In this document: positions 1-5,808 of the stretch, in pieces
Position numbering within the stretch: the first letter of the stretch is position 1
Layout of the letters: the number at the start of each line of letters is the position of its first letter
From: an uncultured Oscillospiraceae bacterium
GTDB lineage: Bacteria; Bacillota; Clostridia; Oscillospirales; Oscillospiraceae
DNA: 26,440 nucleotides
NCBI GenBank assembly: GCA_910585155.1
Contig: CAJUEC010000033.1
Location: forward strand, 1-26,440
Direction: 5' to 3'
Position numbers and translations under genes: made by a program
The notes under the pieces: model-generated
Databases searched by the model: none
What the model was told of the DNA's origin: nothing
What the model saw: only the letters and a program-made list of their open reading frames with translations

Positions 1-43
1 TGGTCGCGGTCTCCCCTGCCTTTGCCATTGTCAGCGGCATCAT
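1..43 (-). CDS. feoA: FeoA family ferrous iron transport protein A, N-terminal fragment (runs off window edge)
   Basis: Only the first 14 codons are in the window, reading MMPLTMAKAGETAT on the minus strand. This matches the usual opening of clostridial FeoA proteins, small SH3-like cytoplasmic partners of the FeoB ferrous iron transporter. A GGGAGG ribosome binding site sits 7-8 bases before the tandem ATG codons at 43 and 40; either could be used. The gene follows a consensus-like promoter overlapped by palindromes, as expected for a metal-repressed iron uptake operon. The assignment rests on a short N-terminus plus context, so it is probable rather than certain. Confidence 0.7.
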   Translation of the reverse strand, partial: MMPLTMAKAGETAT

Positions 44-64
44 TTCTTCGCCTCCCTCTGCAAT

Positions 65-86
65 GAGGTTAGCAATAACTAACCTC
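65..86. promoter_or_regulatory. Palindromic operator in the feoA leader (DtxR/MntR/Fur-like)
   Basis: A perfect inverted repeat, GAGGTTAG-N6-CTAACCTC, lies just downstream of the feoA -10. Its core can be written GTTAGC-N4-ACTAAC, nearly identical to two further palindromes at 536-551 and 617-632. The half site GGTTAG/CTAACC resembles boxes of DtxR-type iron or manganese repressors. The repressor itself is not in this window. Confidence 0.6.
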
Positions 87-97
87 GAATCGGTCTT

Positions 98-126
98 AGT
101 TTACCGCTGCTAACCAACCTTGTCAA
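98..126 (-). promoter_or_regulatory. Promoter of feoA
   Basis: On the minus strand a perfect -35 TTGACA (plus-strand 121-126) is followed by 17 bases and the -10 TAAACT (98-103). Transcription would start near 91, giving a leader of about 50 bases to feoA. An imperfect TTAG/CTAA inverted repeat (96-113) overlaps the -10 and spacer, and a full palindrome lies just downstream, so a repressor would occlude polymerase. Confidence 0.6.
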
Positions 127-223
127 GGCCCTTTTCAGAAAAATCTGCATTTCGAATTAGGATCTGCTGACCCCACGCAAAAACGACCTGCGCAGGGGGG
201 GCTTTTTGTAAAGCTCCGCGAAT

Positions 224-254
224 CCGCCGGGGGCGAATCTAAACGGTCCGGCGG
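224..254 (-). terminator. Hairpin downstream of the DUF3793 remnant
   Basis: A 7-bp perfect stem CCGCCGG/CCGGCGG with a 17-base loop lies 19 bases past the stop of the minus-strand DUF3793 remnant. The minus strand has only a weak T-containing tail, so termination is plausible but not strong. Confidence 0.35.
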
Positions 255-272
255 CGAAGGGGCGGTCCCGCG

Positions 273-512
273 TTATGCTGATACGGCCAGTTTTTCGATG
301 GGCGTTCCCTGCTCGTACAGGTTCACGTAGGTATGGATACATCTGCGGTAAGAGGCGAAGCGCGCCTCCACTTCCGCCGGATCGCTGTATGATTTCCAGA
401 ATCCGCAGCAGGTGAAATTCCGTCCCCGGTTCTCGATAAAGCCGATGACATCCCGGAGCGGGTATCCCAGGAATACACCGATCTCATGAGGGAATTCCGG
501 CTGGGTTTGCAA
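273..512 (-). pseudogene. DUF3793 family protein, C-terminal remnant
   Basis: The translated part contains EFPHEIGVFLGYPLRDVIGF and then FIENRGRNFTCCGFWKSY, the conserved C-terminal block of DUF3793 proteins, which are usually about 180-200 residues and are often found near iron-uptake genes in Clostridia. Only about 79 residues remain. The frame is closed by a TAA ten codons upstream of the only plausible start, a TTG at 512, and the N-terminal half is missing. An AAAGGA sequence sits 4-5 bases before that TTG, so a short product cannot be ruled out. The remnant lies downstream of its own palindrome-covered promoter. The function of the full-length family is unknown; a link to iron metabolism is inferred from neighbourhood only. 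Confidence 0.65.
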
Positions 513-535
513 ACGTTCCTTTGCAAAATATGTTT

Positions 536-551
536 GTTAGCATACGCTAAC
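536..551. promoter_or_regulatory. Palindrome GTTAGC-N4-GCTAAC upstream of the DUF3793 remnant
   Basis: A perfect 6+6 inverted repeat of the same sequence family as the feoA operator. It sits about 25 bases upstream of the residual DUF3793 reading frame, inside the transcript expected from the promoter at 642-670. It is a candidate second operator. Confidence 0.55.
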
Positions 552-568
552 TCCTGTGCCCAGAGAGG

Positions 569-590
569 CCCCAGGGACGGAGCCCTGGGG
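569..590. other. Perfect stem-loop CCCCAGGG/CCCTGGGG
   Basis: An 8-bp perfect stem with a 6-base loop (acggag) lies between the two palindromic operators in the leader of the DUF3793 remnant. There is no T tract on either side, so it is not a standard intrinsic terminator. Confidence 0.5.
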
Positions 591-608
591 GAGGAAAAGC
601 GGTCGCTA

Positions 609-640
609 TGCCCGCAGTTAGCTAGTGCTAATCACGGGCA
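609..640. promoter_or_regulatory. Extended palindromic operator over a minus-strand start site
   Basis: The core GTTAGC-N4-GCTAAT (617-632) is flanked by perfect outer arms TGCCCG (609-614) and CGGGCA (635-640), giving a 32-bp composite palindrome. It covers the transcription start expected from the minus-strand promoter at 642-670. It shares its core with the sites at 65-86 and 536-551. Confidence 0.6.
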
Positions 641-641
641 T

Positions 642-670
642 ACAATACCACAGCGGGGCGGCTTTGTCAA
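642..670 (-). promoter_or_regulatory. Minus-strand promoter upstream of the DUF3793 remnant
   Basis: TTGACA (plus-strand 665-670), a 17-base spacer and TATTGT (642-647) read on the minus strand. The operator at 609-640 begins immediately downstream of the -10. The only reading frame it can serve in this window is the DUF3793 remnant, and possibly feoA by readthrough. Confidence 0.55.
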
Positions 671-742
671 GAGAAGTCCGCCGGCGCGAATGATTTTCTT
701 TCGTTCCTTTGTGTTCAACGCACCATAGGGCTGCCTGCCGAG

Positions 743-776
743 GGGAGCGCGCCGACGCTTTCGCCGGCGCGCTCCC
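743..776 (-). terminator. GC-rich hairpin after cysK
   Basis: A 12-bp perfect stem GGGAGCGCGCCG/CGGCGCGCTCCC with a 10-base loop starts 8 bases past the cysK stop codon. It lacks a clear T tract, as do several other end-of-gene hairpins in this window. I call it the probable metY-cysK operon terminator. Confidence 0.6.
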
Positions 777-783
777 TCTGTGC

Positions 784-1716
784 TCAATCCGCAAACATCG
801 GTGTGGACAGGTAGCGGTCGCCGGCGTCCGGAAAAAGGACCACGATGGTCTTTCCGCTGTTTTCAGGCCGCTTGGCCAGACGGACCGCAGCATGGAGCGC
901 GGCACCGGAGGAGATGCCCACCAGAACGCCCTCCCTGCGCCCCATCAGCCGTCCGGCGGCAAAGGCGTCCTCGTTGGACACGGGGATGATCTCGTCGTAA
1001 ACGGCGGTGTCCAGAACCTCCGGCACAAAGCCTGCGCCGATGCCCTGTATTTTGTGGGCTCCGAAGCGTCCCCCGCTGAGGACAGGGGAGTCCTCGGGCT
1101 CCACCGCCACCACTTTCACCGCCGGGTTTTGCTCTTTCAAGTACTGCCCCACGCCGGTGATGGTGCCGCCGGTACCCACGCCTGCCACGAAGATGTCCAC
1201 CTGCCGGTCGGTATCTGCCCAGATCTCCGGGCCGGTAGTGGAGCGGTGGGCGGCGGGATTGGCCGGGTTGACAAACTGGCCGGGGATGAAGCTGTTGGGA
1301 ATCTCCTGTGCCAGCTCCTCTGCCTTGGCGATGGCCCCTTTCATCCCCTTAGCCCCTTCGGTAAGAACCAGCTCCGCGCCGTAGGCTTTCATCAACTGGC
1401 GGCGCTCCACGCTCATGGTCTCCGGCATGGTGAGGATGATGCGGTAGCCCCTTGCTGCCGCCACGGAAGCTAACCCAATTCCCGCGTTGCCGGAGGTAGG
1501 CTCGATGATGGTGGAGCCGGGTTTCAGTTTTCCACTGGCCTCCGCCTCGTCGATCATCGCCTTGGCAATGCGGTCTTTTACCGACCCGGCGGGATTGAAA
1601 TACTCCAGCTTTGCCAGGAGGCGGGCCGGCAGCCCCGCTTCCCTCTCGATATGGGTCAGCTCCAGCAAGGGCGTTTTGCCGATCAGCTGGTCGGCAGATG
1701 TGTAGATGTTGGACAT
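784..1716 (-). CDS. cysK: Cysteine synthase A (O-acetylserine sulfhydrylase)
   Basis: A 310-residue cytoplasmic PLP enzyme that makes cysteine from O-acetyl-L-serine and sulfide. The PLP lysine is K47 in NPAGSVKDRI. The substrate loop is TSGNA at 74-78, where TSGNT is more common, and the phosphate-binding loop is GTGGT at 181-185. The end, LFPDAGDRYLSTPMF, is typical. Length matches the CysK family. The start at ATG 1716 is preceded by AGAGGAGG at normal spacing. It lies 15 bases downstream of metY on the same strand, so the two form a sulfur-assimilation operon. Cystathionine beta-synthase is a less likely alternative because there is no C-terminal CBS domain. Confidence 0.93.
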   Translation of the reverse strand: MSNIYTSADQLIGKTPLLELTHIEREAGLPARLLAKLEYFNPAGSVKDRIAKAMIDEAEASGKLKPGSTIIEPTSGNAGIGLASVAAARGYRIILTMPETMSVERRQLMKAYGAELVLTEGAKGMKGAIAKAEELAQEIPNSFIPGQFVNPANPAAHRSTTGPEIWADTDRQVDIFVAGVGTGGTITGVGQYLKEQNPAVKVVAVEPEDSPVLSGGRFGAHKIQGIGAGFVPEVLDTAVYDEIIPVSNEDAFAAGRLMGRREGVLVGISSGAALHAAVRLAKRPENSGKTIVVLFPDAGDRYLSTPMFAD

Positions 1717-1731
1717 AACGGATTCCTCCTC

Positions 1732-3015
1732 TTATTTCTGCGCGGCGGCGAACCCTTTTTCCAGATCAGCGGTGATGTCGTCGATATGTTCAGTGCCGAT
1801 GGACAGCCGGATAGTATTGGGCCTGATGCCCTGATCCAGCAGCTCCTCGGGGGAAAGCTGTGAGTGGGTGGTGGTGGCCGGGTGGATGACAAGGGACTTT
1901 ACGTCCGCCACGTTAGCCAACAGGGAGAAAATCTCCAGATTGTCGATAAACTTGTGGGCCGACCCCTGCCCGCCCTTGATCTCAAAGGTAAAGATGGATG
2001 CGCCGCCGTTGGGGAAATACTTCTCATACAGGGCGTGGTCAGGATGCTCAGGCAGGCTGGGGTGGTTGACCTTCTCCACCTGGGGATGGTTGACCAGATA
2101 CTCCACCACCTTTTTGGTGTTTTCAGCGTGACGTTCCAGACGCAAAGACAGGGTTTCTACGCCTTGAAGCAGCAGAAACGCATTGAACGGAGAGAGTGTG
2201 GCCCCGGTGTCCCGCAGGAGGATGGCCCGGATGTAGGTGACAAAGGCGGCGGGGCCGGCGGCGTCCACAAAGCTGACGCCGTGGTAGCTGGGGTTGGGCG
2301 CGGCGATGGGGGCGTACTTGCCGGATGCTTTCCAGTCAAATTTGCCGCTGTCCACGATGATGCCGCCCAAAGTGGTGCCGTGACCGCCGATGAACTTGGT
2401 GGCGGAATGGACTACAATGTCCGCGCCATGCTCAATGGGGCGAATCAAATAGGGTGTCCCAAACGTGTTGTCAATGACCAGAGGCAGGCCATGGGCGTGG
2501 GCGATCTCAGCGATGGCGTCAATGTCGGGGATGTCGCTGTTAGGATTGCCCAAGGTCTCCAGGTAAATGGCTTTGGTGTTGGGCTGGATGGCGGCGGTAA
2601 CGGCGTTCAGGTCATGAACGTCCACAAAGGAAGCCTGAATACCGTATTGGGGCAGGGTGTGGGCCAGCAGGTTATAGCTGCCGCCGTAGATGGTCTTTTG
2701 GGCCACGATATGCTCTCCTGCCTGAGCCAGGGCCTGGATGACGTAAGTGATGGCCGCGGCGCCGGAGGCGGTGGCCAGCGCCGCCGCACCCCCCTCCAGG
2801 GCGGCCAGCCGTCTCTCCAATACATCCTGGGTGGAGTTGGTCAGCCGACCGTAGATGTTGCCGGCGTCCGCCAGACCGAACCGGGCGGCGGCGTGGGCGG
2901 CGTTTCGGAACACATAGGAGGTGGTCTGATAGATGGGCACCGCCCGGGCGTCGGTGGCGGGGTCGGGCAGCTCCTGGCCCACATGGAGCTGCAAGGTCTC
3001 AAATTTATAACTCAT
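1732..3015 (-). CDS. metY: O-acetylhomoserine aminocarboxypropyltransferase (O-acetylhomoserine sulfhydrylase)
   Basis: A 427-residue PLP enzyme of the Cys/Met metabolism family that forms homocysteine from O-acetylhomoserine and sulfide. It begins MSYKFETLQLHVGQ, typical of MetY. The PLP lysine lies in HSATKFIGGHGT, and the C-terminus carries the LSIGTEHIDDI block. I chose ATG 3015 over the in-frame ATG at 3048 because GAGGGGGAG stands just before 3015 and the family opening matches there. The predicted transcription start is near 3040, so the upstream ATG would lie outside or at the very end of the mRNA. It is the first gene of metY-cysK, divergent from an Rrf2 regulator. Confidence 0.93.
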   Translation of the reverse strand: MSYKFETLQLHVGQELPDPATDARAVPIYQTTSYVFRNAAHAAARFGLADAGNIYGRLTNSTQDVLERRLAALEGGAAALATASGAAAITYVIQALAQAGEHIVAQKTIYGGSYNLLAHTLPQYGIQASFVDVHDLNAVTAAIQPNTKAIYLETLGNPNSDIPDIDAIAEIAHAHGLPLVIDNTFGTPYLIRPIEHGADIVVHSATKFIGGHGTTLGGIIVDSGKFDWKASGKYAPIAAPNPSYHGVSFVDAAGPAAFVTYIRAILLRDTGATLSPFNAFLLLQGVETLSLRLERHAENTKKVVEYLVNHPQVEKVNHPSLPEHPDHALYEKYFPNGGASIFTFEIKGGQGSAHKFIDNLEIFSLLANVADVKSLVIHPATTTHSQLSPEELLDQGIRPNTIRLSIGTEHIDDITADLEKGFAAAQK

Positions 3016-3046
3016 GGGAAGCTCCCCCTCTCTTTGGATTGATGCC

Positions 3047-3075
3047 ATTATATACCTATAAACCTACTTTGTCAA
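3047..3075 (-). promoter_or_regulatory. Consensus promoter of metY-cysK
   Basis: On the minus strand a perfect TTGACA (plus-strand 3070-3075), a 17-base spacer and a perfect TATAAT (3047-3052). The leader to metY is only about 25 bases, leaving no room for a T-box or SAM riboswitch. Control is therefore expected at initiation. The -35 lies inside the palindrome at 3071-3088. Confidence 0.8.
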
Positions 3076-3088
3076 TTGGTATATTGAC
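3071..3088. promoter_or_regulatory. Palindrome GTCAAT-N6-ATTGAC between metY and the Rrf2 gene
   Basis: A perfect 6+6 inverted repeat overlaps the metY -35 and ends 5 bases before the -35 of the divergent Rrf2 gene. A regulator bound here could repress metY-cysK and also affect its own promoter. The adjacent Rrf2 protein is the natural candidate, by analogy with CymR control of sulfur genes in Bacillus; this is inference. Confidence 0.5.
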
Positions 3089-3093
3089 GTGGA

Positions 3094-3122
3094 TTGAATT
3101 CCTATCGACCTTGTGGTATGAT
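3094..3122 (+). promoter_or_regulatory. Promoter of the Rrf2-family regulator
   Basis: TTGAAT (3094-3099), a 17-base spacer and TATGAT (3117-3122). Its -35 is only 19 bases from the edge of the divergent metY -35. Confidence 0.7.
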
Positions 3123-3145
3123 AGGAAAAACAAGGAGGGATCTTT

Positions 3146-3568
3146 ATGATGATTTCCACAAAAGGCCGCTACGCGCTGCGGTTCCTGGTGGATGTGGCGG
3201 AGCATCAGGGGGACGGCTACGTGCCGCTGAAAGATGTGGCCGCCCGGCAGGAAATTTCAGAGAAATATCTGGAGATTGTGGTAAAGGAGCTGGTAAAGGG
3301 CGGCCTGCTTGCCGCCGCGCGGGGAAAGGGCGGCGGCTACCGCCTGGACCGCCCCCCGGAGGAGTACAGGATAAAGCCGATACTTGAGCTGATGGAGGGA
3401 CCGCTGGTCCCCGTTGCCTGCCTGGAGCCGGGGCGGAATACCTGTCCCCGAAGCGGCCGCTGCCGGACGCTTTCCCTGTGGCGCGGGCTTGAGCAGGTCA
3501 TCTCCGATTATTTGGCGCAGTTTACCTTGGCGGCGCTGTGTGGCGGTAGCTCGGAAACAGCGCGTTGA
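3146..3568 (+). CDS. Rrf2 family transcriptional regulator, CymR/IscR-like
   Basis: A 140-residue winged-helix DNA-binding protein opening MMISTKGRYALRFLVDVA, the standard Rrf2 start. The recognition region reads ISEKYLEIVVKELVKGGLL, followed by the wing GKGGGYRL. Three cysteines, C92, C100 and C106, sit where IscR-type members bind a [2Fe-2S] cluster, with spacing C-N7-C-N5-C rather than the usual C-N5-C-N5-C. It may therefore sense iron-sulfur or redox status rather than act purely as a CymR-type cysteine repressor. AAGGAGG stands 7 bases before ATG 3146. Its divergent position beside metY-cysK suggests it controls sulfur assimilation and itself. Confidence 0.88.
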   Translation: MMISTKGRYALRFLVDVAEHQGDGYVPLKDVAARQEISEKYLEIVVKELVKGGLLAAARGKGGGYRLDRPPEEYRIKPILELMEGPLVPVACLEPGRNTCPRSGRCRTLSLWRGLEQVISDYLAQFTLAALCGGSSETAR

Positions 3569-3569
3569 A

Positions 3570-3614
3570 TCCGCCCGGTCAAGGGCCGGCCAGTTCCGGC
3601 GGCGGACCCCTTTT
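3570..3614. terminator. Nested hairpin between convergent rrf2 and glmS
   Basis: An outer stem TCCGCC/GGCGGA (3570-3575 with 3601-3606) encloses an inner stem GCCGG/CCGGC (3585-3589 with 3596-3600) and is followed by CCCCTTTT on the plus strand. It starts right after the rrf2 stop. It may also serve glmS from the other side, less strongly. Confidence 0.5.
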
Positions 3615-3637
3615 GCATATGGCTTCTCCGTGCCCGG

Positions 3638-5506
3638 TCACTCCACCGTGACGCTTTTCGCCAGATTCCTGGGCTTATCCACGTCCAATCCTCGGGCCAC
3701 GCTGGTGTAATACCCCAGCAGCTGGAGGGGGACTATCGCCAGCAGTCCGGTGAAGCAAGGGGCCGTTTTAGGGATGTAGACGGTGAAGTCCGCCGTGTCC
3801 TCTATGCTGTAGTGCCCATAACAGGTCAGTCCCATAAGGTACGCCCCCCGGGCCTTACACTCCGCCATATTGCTGATGGTTTTCTCGTACAGTTCGCTCT
3901 GGGTAAGCACGCCGATCACCAGGGTGTTGTCCTCCACCAGGCTGATGGTGCCGTGCTTCAGCTCCCCTGCGGCGTAGGCCTCGCTGTGGATATAGCTGAT
4001 CTCCTTCATTTTCAGGCTGCCCTCCAGGCTGGCGGCGTAGTCCGCCCCCCGGCCCAGGAAGAAGATGTCCCGGGCGTTGGCAAACTTGGCGGCAAACCAC
4101 TGGATGCGGCCCTTGTCCTCCAGCACGCGGGCGATCTTGTCCGGCAGGGCGGCCAGCTCCTCAATGTATCCCGCATACTCGTCCTCCGCAAGTTTCCCCC
4201 GCACCTGGGCTAGCTGCACCGCCAGGGCGTACATGGCCATGAGCTGGGCACTGTAGGCCTTGGTGGTGGCCACGGCGATCTCCGGCCCCGCCAGGGTGTA
4301 GAGCACGCTGTCCGCCTCCCGGGCGATGGTGGAGCCCACCACGTTCACCACCGCCAGCGTCCGCGCCCCCCGCCGCTTCGCCTCCCGCAGGGCGGCCAAC
4401 GTGTCCGCTGTCTCCCCGGACTGGGAGATGACGATGACTAAGGCGCTCTCGTCCAGCAGCAGTCTGCGGTAGCGAAACTCGGAGGCCAGCTCCACCCGGA
4501 CGGGGACCTCCGCCAGCTCCTCCAGGACGTACTGGGCCGCCACCCCCACATGCCAGGCGGAGCCGCAGGCCGCGATATGGATGGACAAGATGGACTGGAG
4601 GACCTCCTCCGTCAGCCCCGCCCCGGACAGGTCGATCCGTCCGTCCTTCAGCAGACTGTTCAGGGTGTCCCGCACGGCGGCGGGCTGCTCATGGATCTCT
4701 TTGAGCATGAAGTGCTGGTATCCGCCCTTTTCCGCCGCCTGGGCGTCCCAGGTGATCTCGGTCAGGGGAAGCTCCACCTCGTCTCCATTGAGGTCGTAAA
4801 AATGGATCTCCCCTGGGCTGAGTTTTGCCGCCTGCTGATTGCCGATGTAGTATACATTTCGCGTGTCGTTCAGGATGGCGGGCACATCAGAGGCCAGATA
4901 GGTCTCCCCCTCCGCCACGCCGAGGATCATGGGTGAGTCCTTCCGCGCGGCGAAGATCTCGCCGGGATAGTCCTGAAACATCAGCGCCAGGGCATAGGAC
5001 CCTTGTATGCGCACCATGGCCCGGGTGAGGGCGTCCACAGGGCCCAGCTTGTATTTTTTGTAGTAGTAGTCCACCAGCTTCACCGCCGTTTCGGTGTCGG
5101 TGTCTGAATAGAAGGTGTAGCCGTGGCGTTCCAGCTTGGCTTTCAGCTCGGAGCAGTTCTCGATGATCCCGTTGTGGACCCCCACCACCTGAGACTCCAC
5201 CGCGTCGGAGCCGGAGCTTACGCCGCTGCCGCTGACGTGGGGGTGAGCGTTGATGAGGCTGGGAGCGCCGTGGGTGGCCCAGCGGGTGTGTCCAATGCCG
5301 CAGCAGCCGGCAAGGGCCGCGCCGCCGTCTGTTTTCTCAGCCAGATTGCGCAGCTTGCCCACGGCCTTCACCACCTGGGCCGGCTCCTCACCGTCCCGGA
5401 CGGCCAGGCCCGCCGAGTCATAGCCCCGGTATTCCAGCTTGGCCAGCCCGTCCAGCAAAATGGGGGCGGCCTGCCGCCGCCCGGTAAAGCCTACGATTCC
5501 GCACAT
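3638..5506 (-). CDS. glmS: Glutamine--fructose-6-phosphate aminotransferase (isomerizing)
   Basis: A 622-residue cytoplasmic enzyme that makes glucosamine-6-phosphate from fructose-6-phosphate and glutamine, the entry step to cell-wall amino sugars. The N-terminal Ntn glutaminase begins MCGIVGFTGRRQAAPILLDG with catalytic Cys2 and includes LEYRGYDSAG. Two SIS sugar-isomerase domains follow, with SQSGETADTLAALREAKRRG and GRGADYAASLEGSLKMKEIS, and it ends with the typical LAKSVTVE. The start was set to ATG 5506, not the in-frame ATG three codons earlier, because the nucleophile must become residue 1 after Met removal. It is convergent with rrf2. Confidence 0.96.
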   Translation of the reverse strand: MCGIVGFTGRRQAAPILLDGLAKLEYRGYDSAGLAVRDGEEPAQVVKAVGKLRNLAEKTDGGAALAGCCGIGHTRWATHGAPSLINAHPHVSGSGVSSGSDAVESQVVGVHNGIIENCSELKAKLERHGYTFYSDTDTETAVKLVDYYYKKYKLGPVDALTRAMVRIQGSYALALMFQDYPGEIFAARKDSPMILGVAEGETYLASDVPAILNDTRNVYYIGNQQAAKLSPGEIHFYDLNGDEVELPLTEITWDAQAAEKGGYQHFMLKEIHEQPAAVRDTLNSLLKDGRIDLSGAGLTEEVLQSILSIHIAACGSAWHVGVAAQYVLEELAEVPVRVELASEFRYRRLLLDESALVIVISQSGETADTLAALREAKRRGARTLAVVNVVGSTIAREADSVLYTLAGPEIAVATTKAYSAQLMAMYALAVQLAQVRGKLAEDEYAGYIEELAALPDKIARVLEDKGRIQWFAAKFANARDIFFLGRGADYAASLEGSLKMKEISYIHSEAYAAGELKHGTISLVEDNTLVIGVLTQSELYEKTISNMAECKARGAYLMGLTCYGHYSIEDTADFTVYIPKTAPCFTGLLAIVPLQLLGYYTSVARGLDVDKPRNLAKSVTVE

Positions 5507-5541
5507 GATATGCACTCCCCCCGTCGGATCTGTTGTGTTCC

Positions 5542-5570
5542 ATTATATTCCCATCGCGTTCCGCTGTCAA
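5542..5570 (-). promoter_or_regulatory. Consensus promoter of glmS
   Basis: On the minus strand a perfect TTGACA (plus-strand 5565-5570), a 17-base spacer and a perfect TATAAT (5542-5547). The resulting leader is about 30 bases, too short for the glmS ribozyme found upstream of this gene in many Firmicutes. The bases just upstream make the string ACCAATTGACA, which also occurs at the metY -35. Confidence 0.8.
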
Positions 5571-5586
5571 TTGGTTACCCTCAAAA

Positions 5587-5676
5587 TTGCAAGCGCAGAA
5601 TATTAAACTTGCATATAAAGGGGGTGCTGTTGTGCCGCGTCCTTGTAATATGCAATAAAATACATTTATATTGCAA
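5587..5676. promoter_or_regulatory. AT-rich region with four TTGCA/TGCAA motifs upstream of the glnA promoter
   Basis: TTGCAAG (5587), TTGCAT (5609), ATGCAAT (5650) and TTGCAA (5671) occur in the AT-rich stretch between the glmS and glnA promoters. The last two form an imperfect inverted repeat, ATATGCAAT against ATTGCAAATAT. This could be an operator or activator region, but AT-richness alone could give some of it. Confidence 0.3.
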
Positions 5677-5684
5677 ATATTGTC

Positions 5685-5713
5685 TTGACTTTCCTGCTTC
5701 TACCGGCTATACT
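5685..5713 (+). promoter_or_regulatory. Promoter of glnA
   Basis: TTGACT (5685-5690), a 17-base spacer and TATACT (5708-5713). Transcription should start near 5720, directly at the first arm of the leader structure, giving an untranslated leader of about 88 bases. Confidence 0.7.
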
Positions 5714-5720
5714 GGCCGTA

Positions 5721-5780
5721 GTTCAGGCGTGAACAACGGCGTTCCGACCCGGAAGGGGGAGGAGCGCCGATTTCTATTTC
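5721..5780 (+). promoter_or_regulatory. Candidate ANTAR-type antitermination leader of glnA
   Basis: Three successive 4-base arms, GTTC (5721), GAAC (5731) and GTTC (5741), can pair in two exclusive ways, both with six-base loops. The second loop, AACGGC (5735-5740), has the A1 and G4 that ANTAR proteins recognise. Its 3' arm lies in the 5' arm of a terminator-like hairpin, CGGCGTTCC (5737-5745) with GGAGCGCCG (5761-5769; one G-T pair), followed by the T-rich tail ATTTCTATTTC. Stabilising the second hairpin would break the terminator. A clear first hairpin of the usual ANTAR pair is not seen, as the transcript starts right here. Confidence 0.5.
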
Positions 5781-5808
5781 GCGGGGAAACAGAAAGGGGA
5801 TCTCATTT

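Noticed and set aside
618..905. Short open frames between the DUF3793 remnant and cysK
   Set aside because: They overlap the operator, the cysK terminator hairpin or cysK itself and show no family features or ribosome binding sites.
3016..3046. A T-box or SAM riboswitch upstream of metY-cysK
   Set aside because: The leader is about 25 bases with no room for any known riboswitch.
5507..5541. A glmS ribozyme or riboswitch upstream of glmS
   Set aside because: The consensus promoter leaves a leader of only about 30 bases, too short for the roughly 150-base ribozyme.
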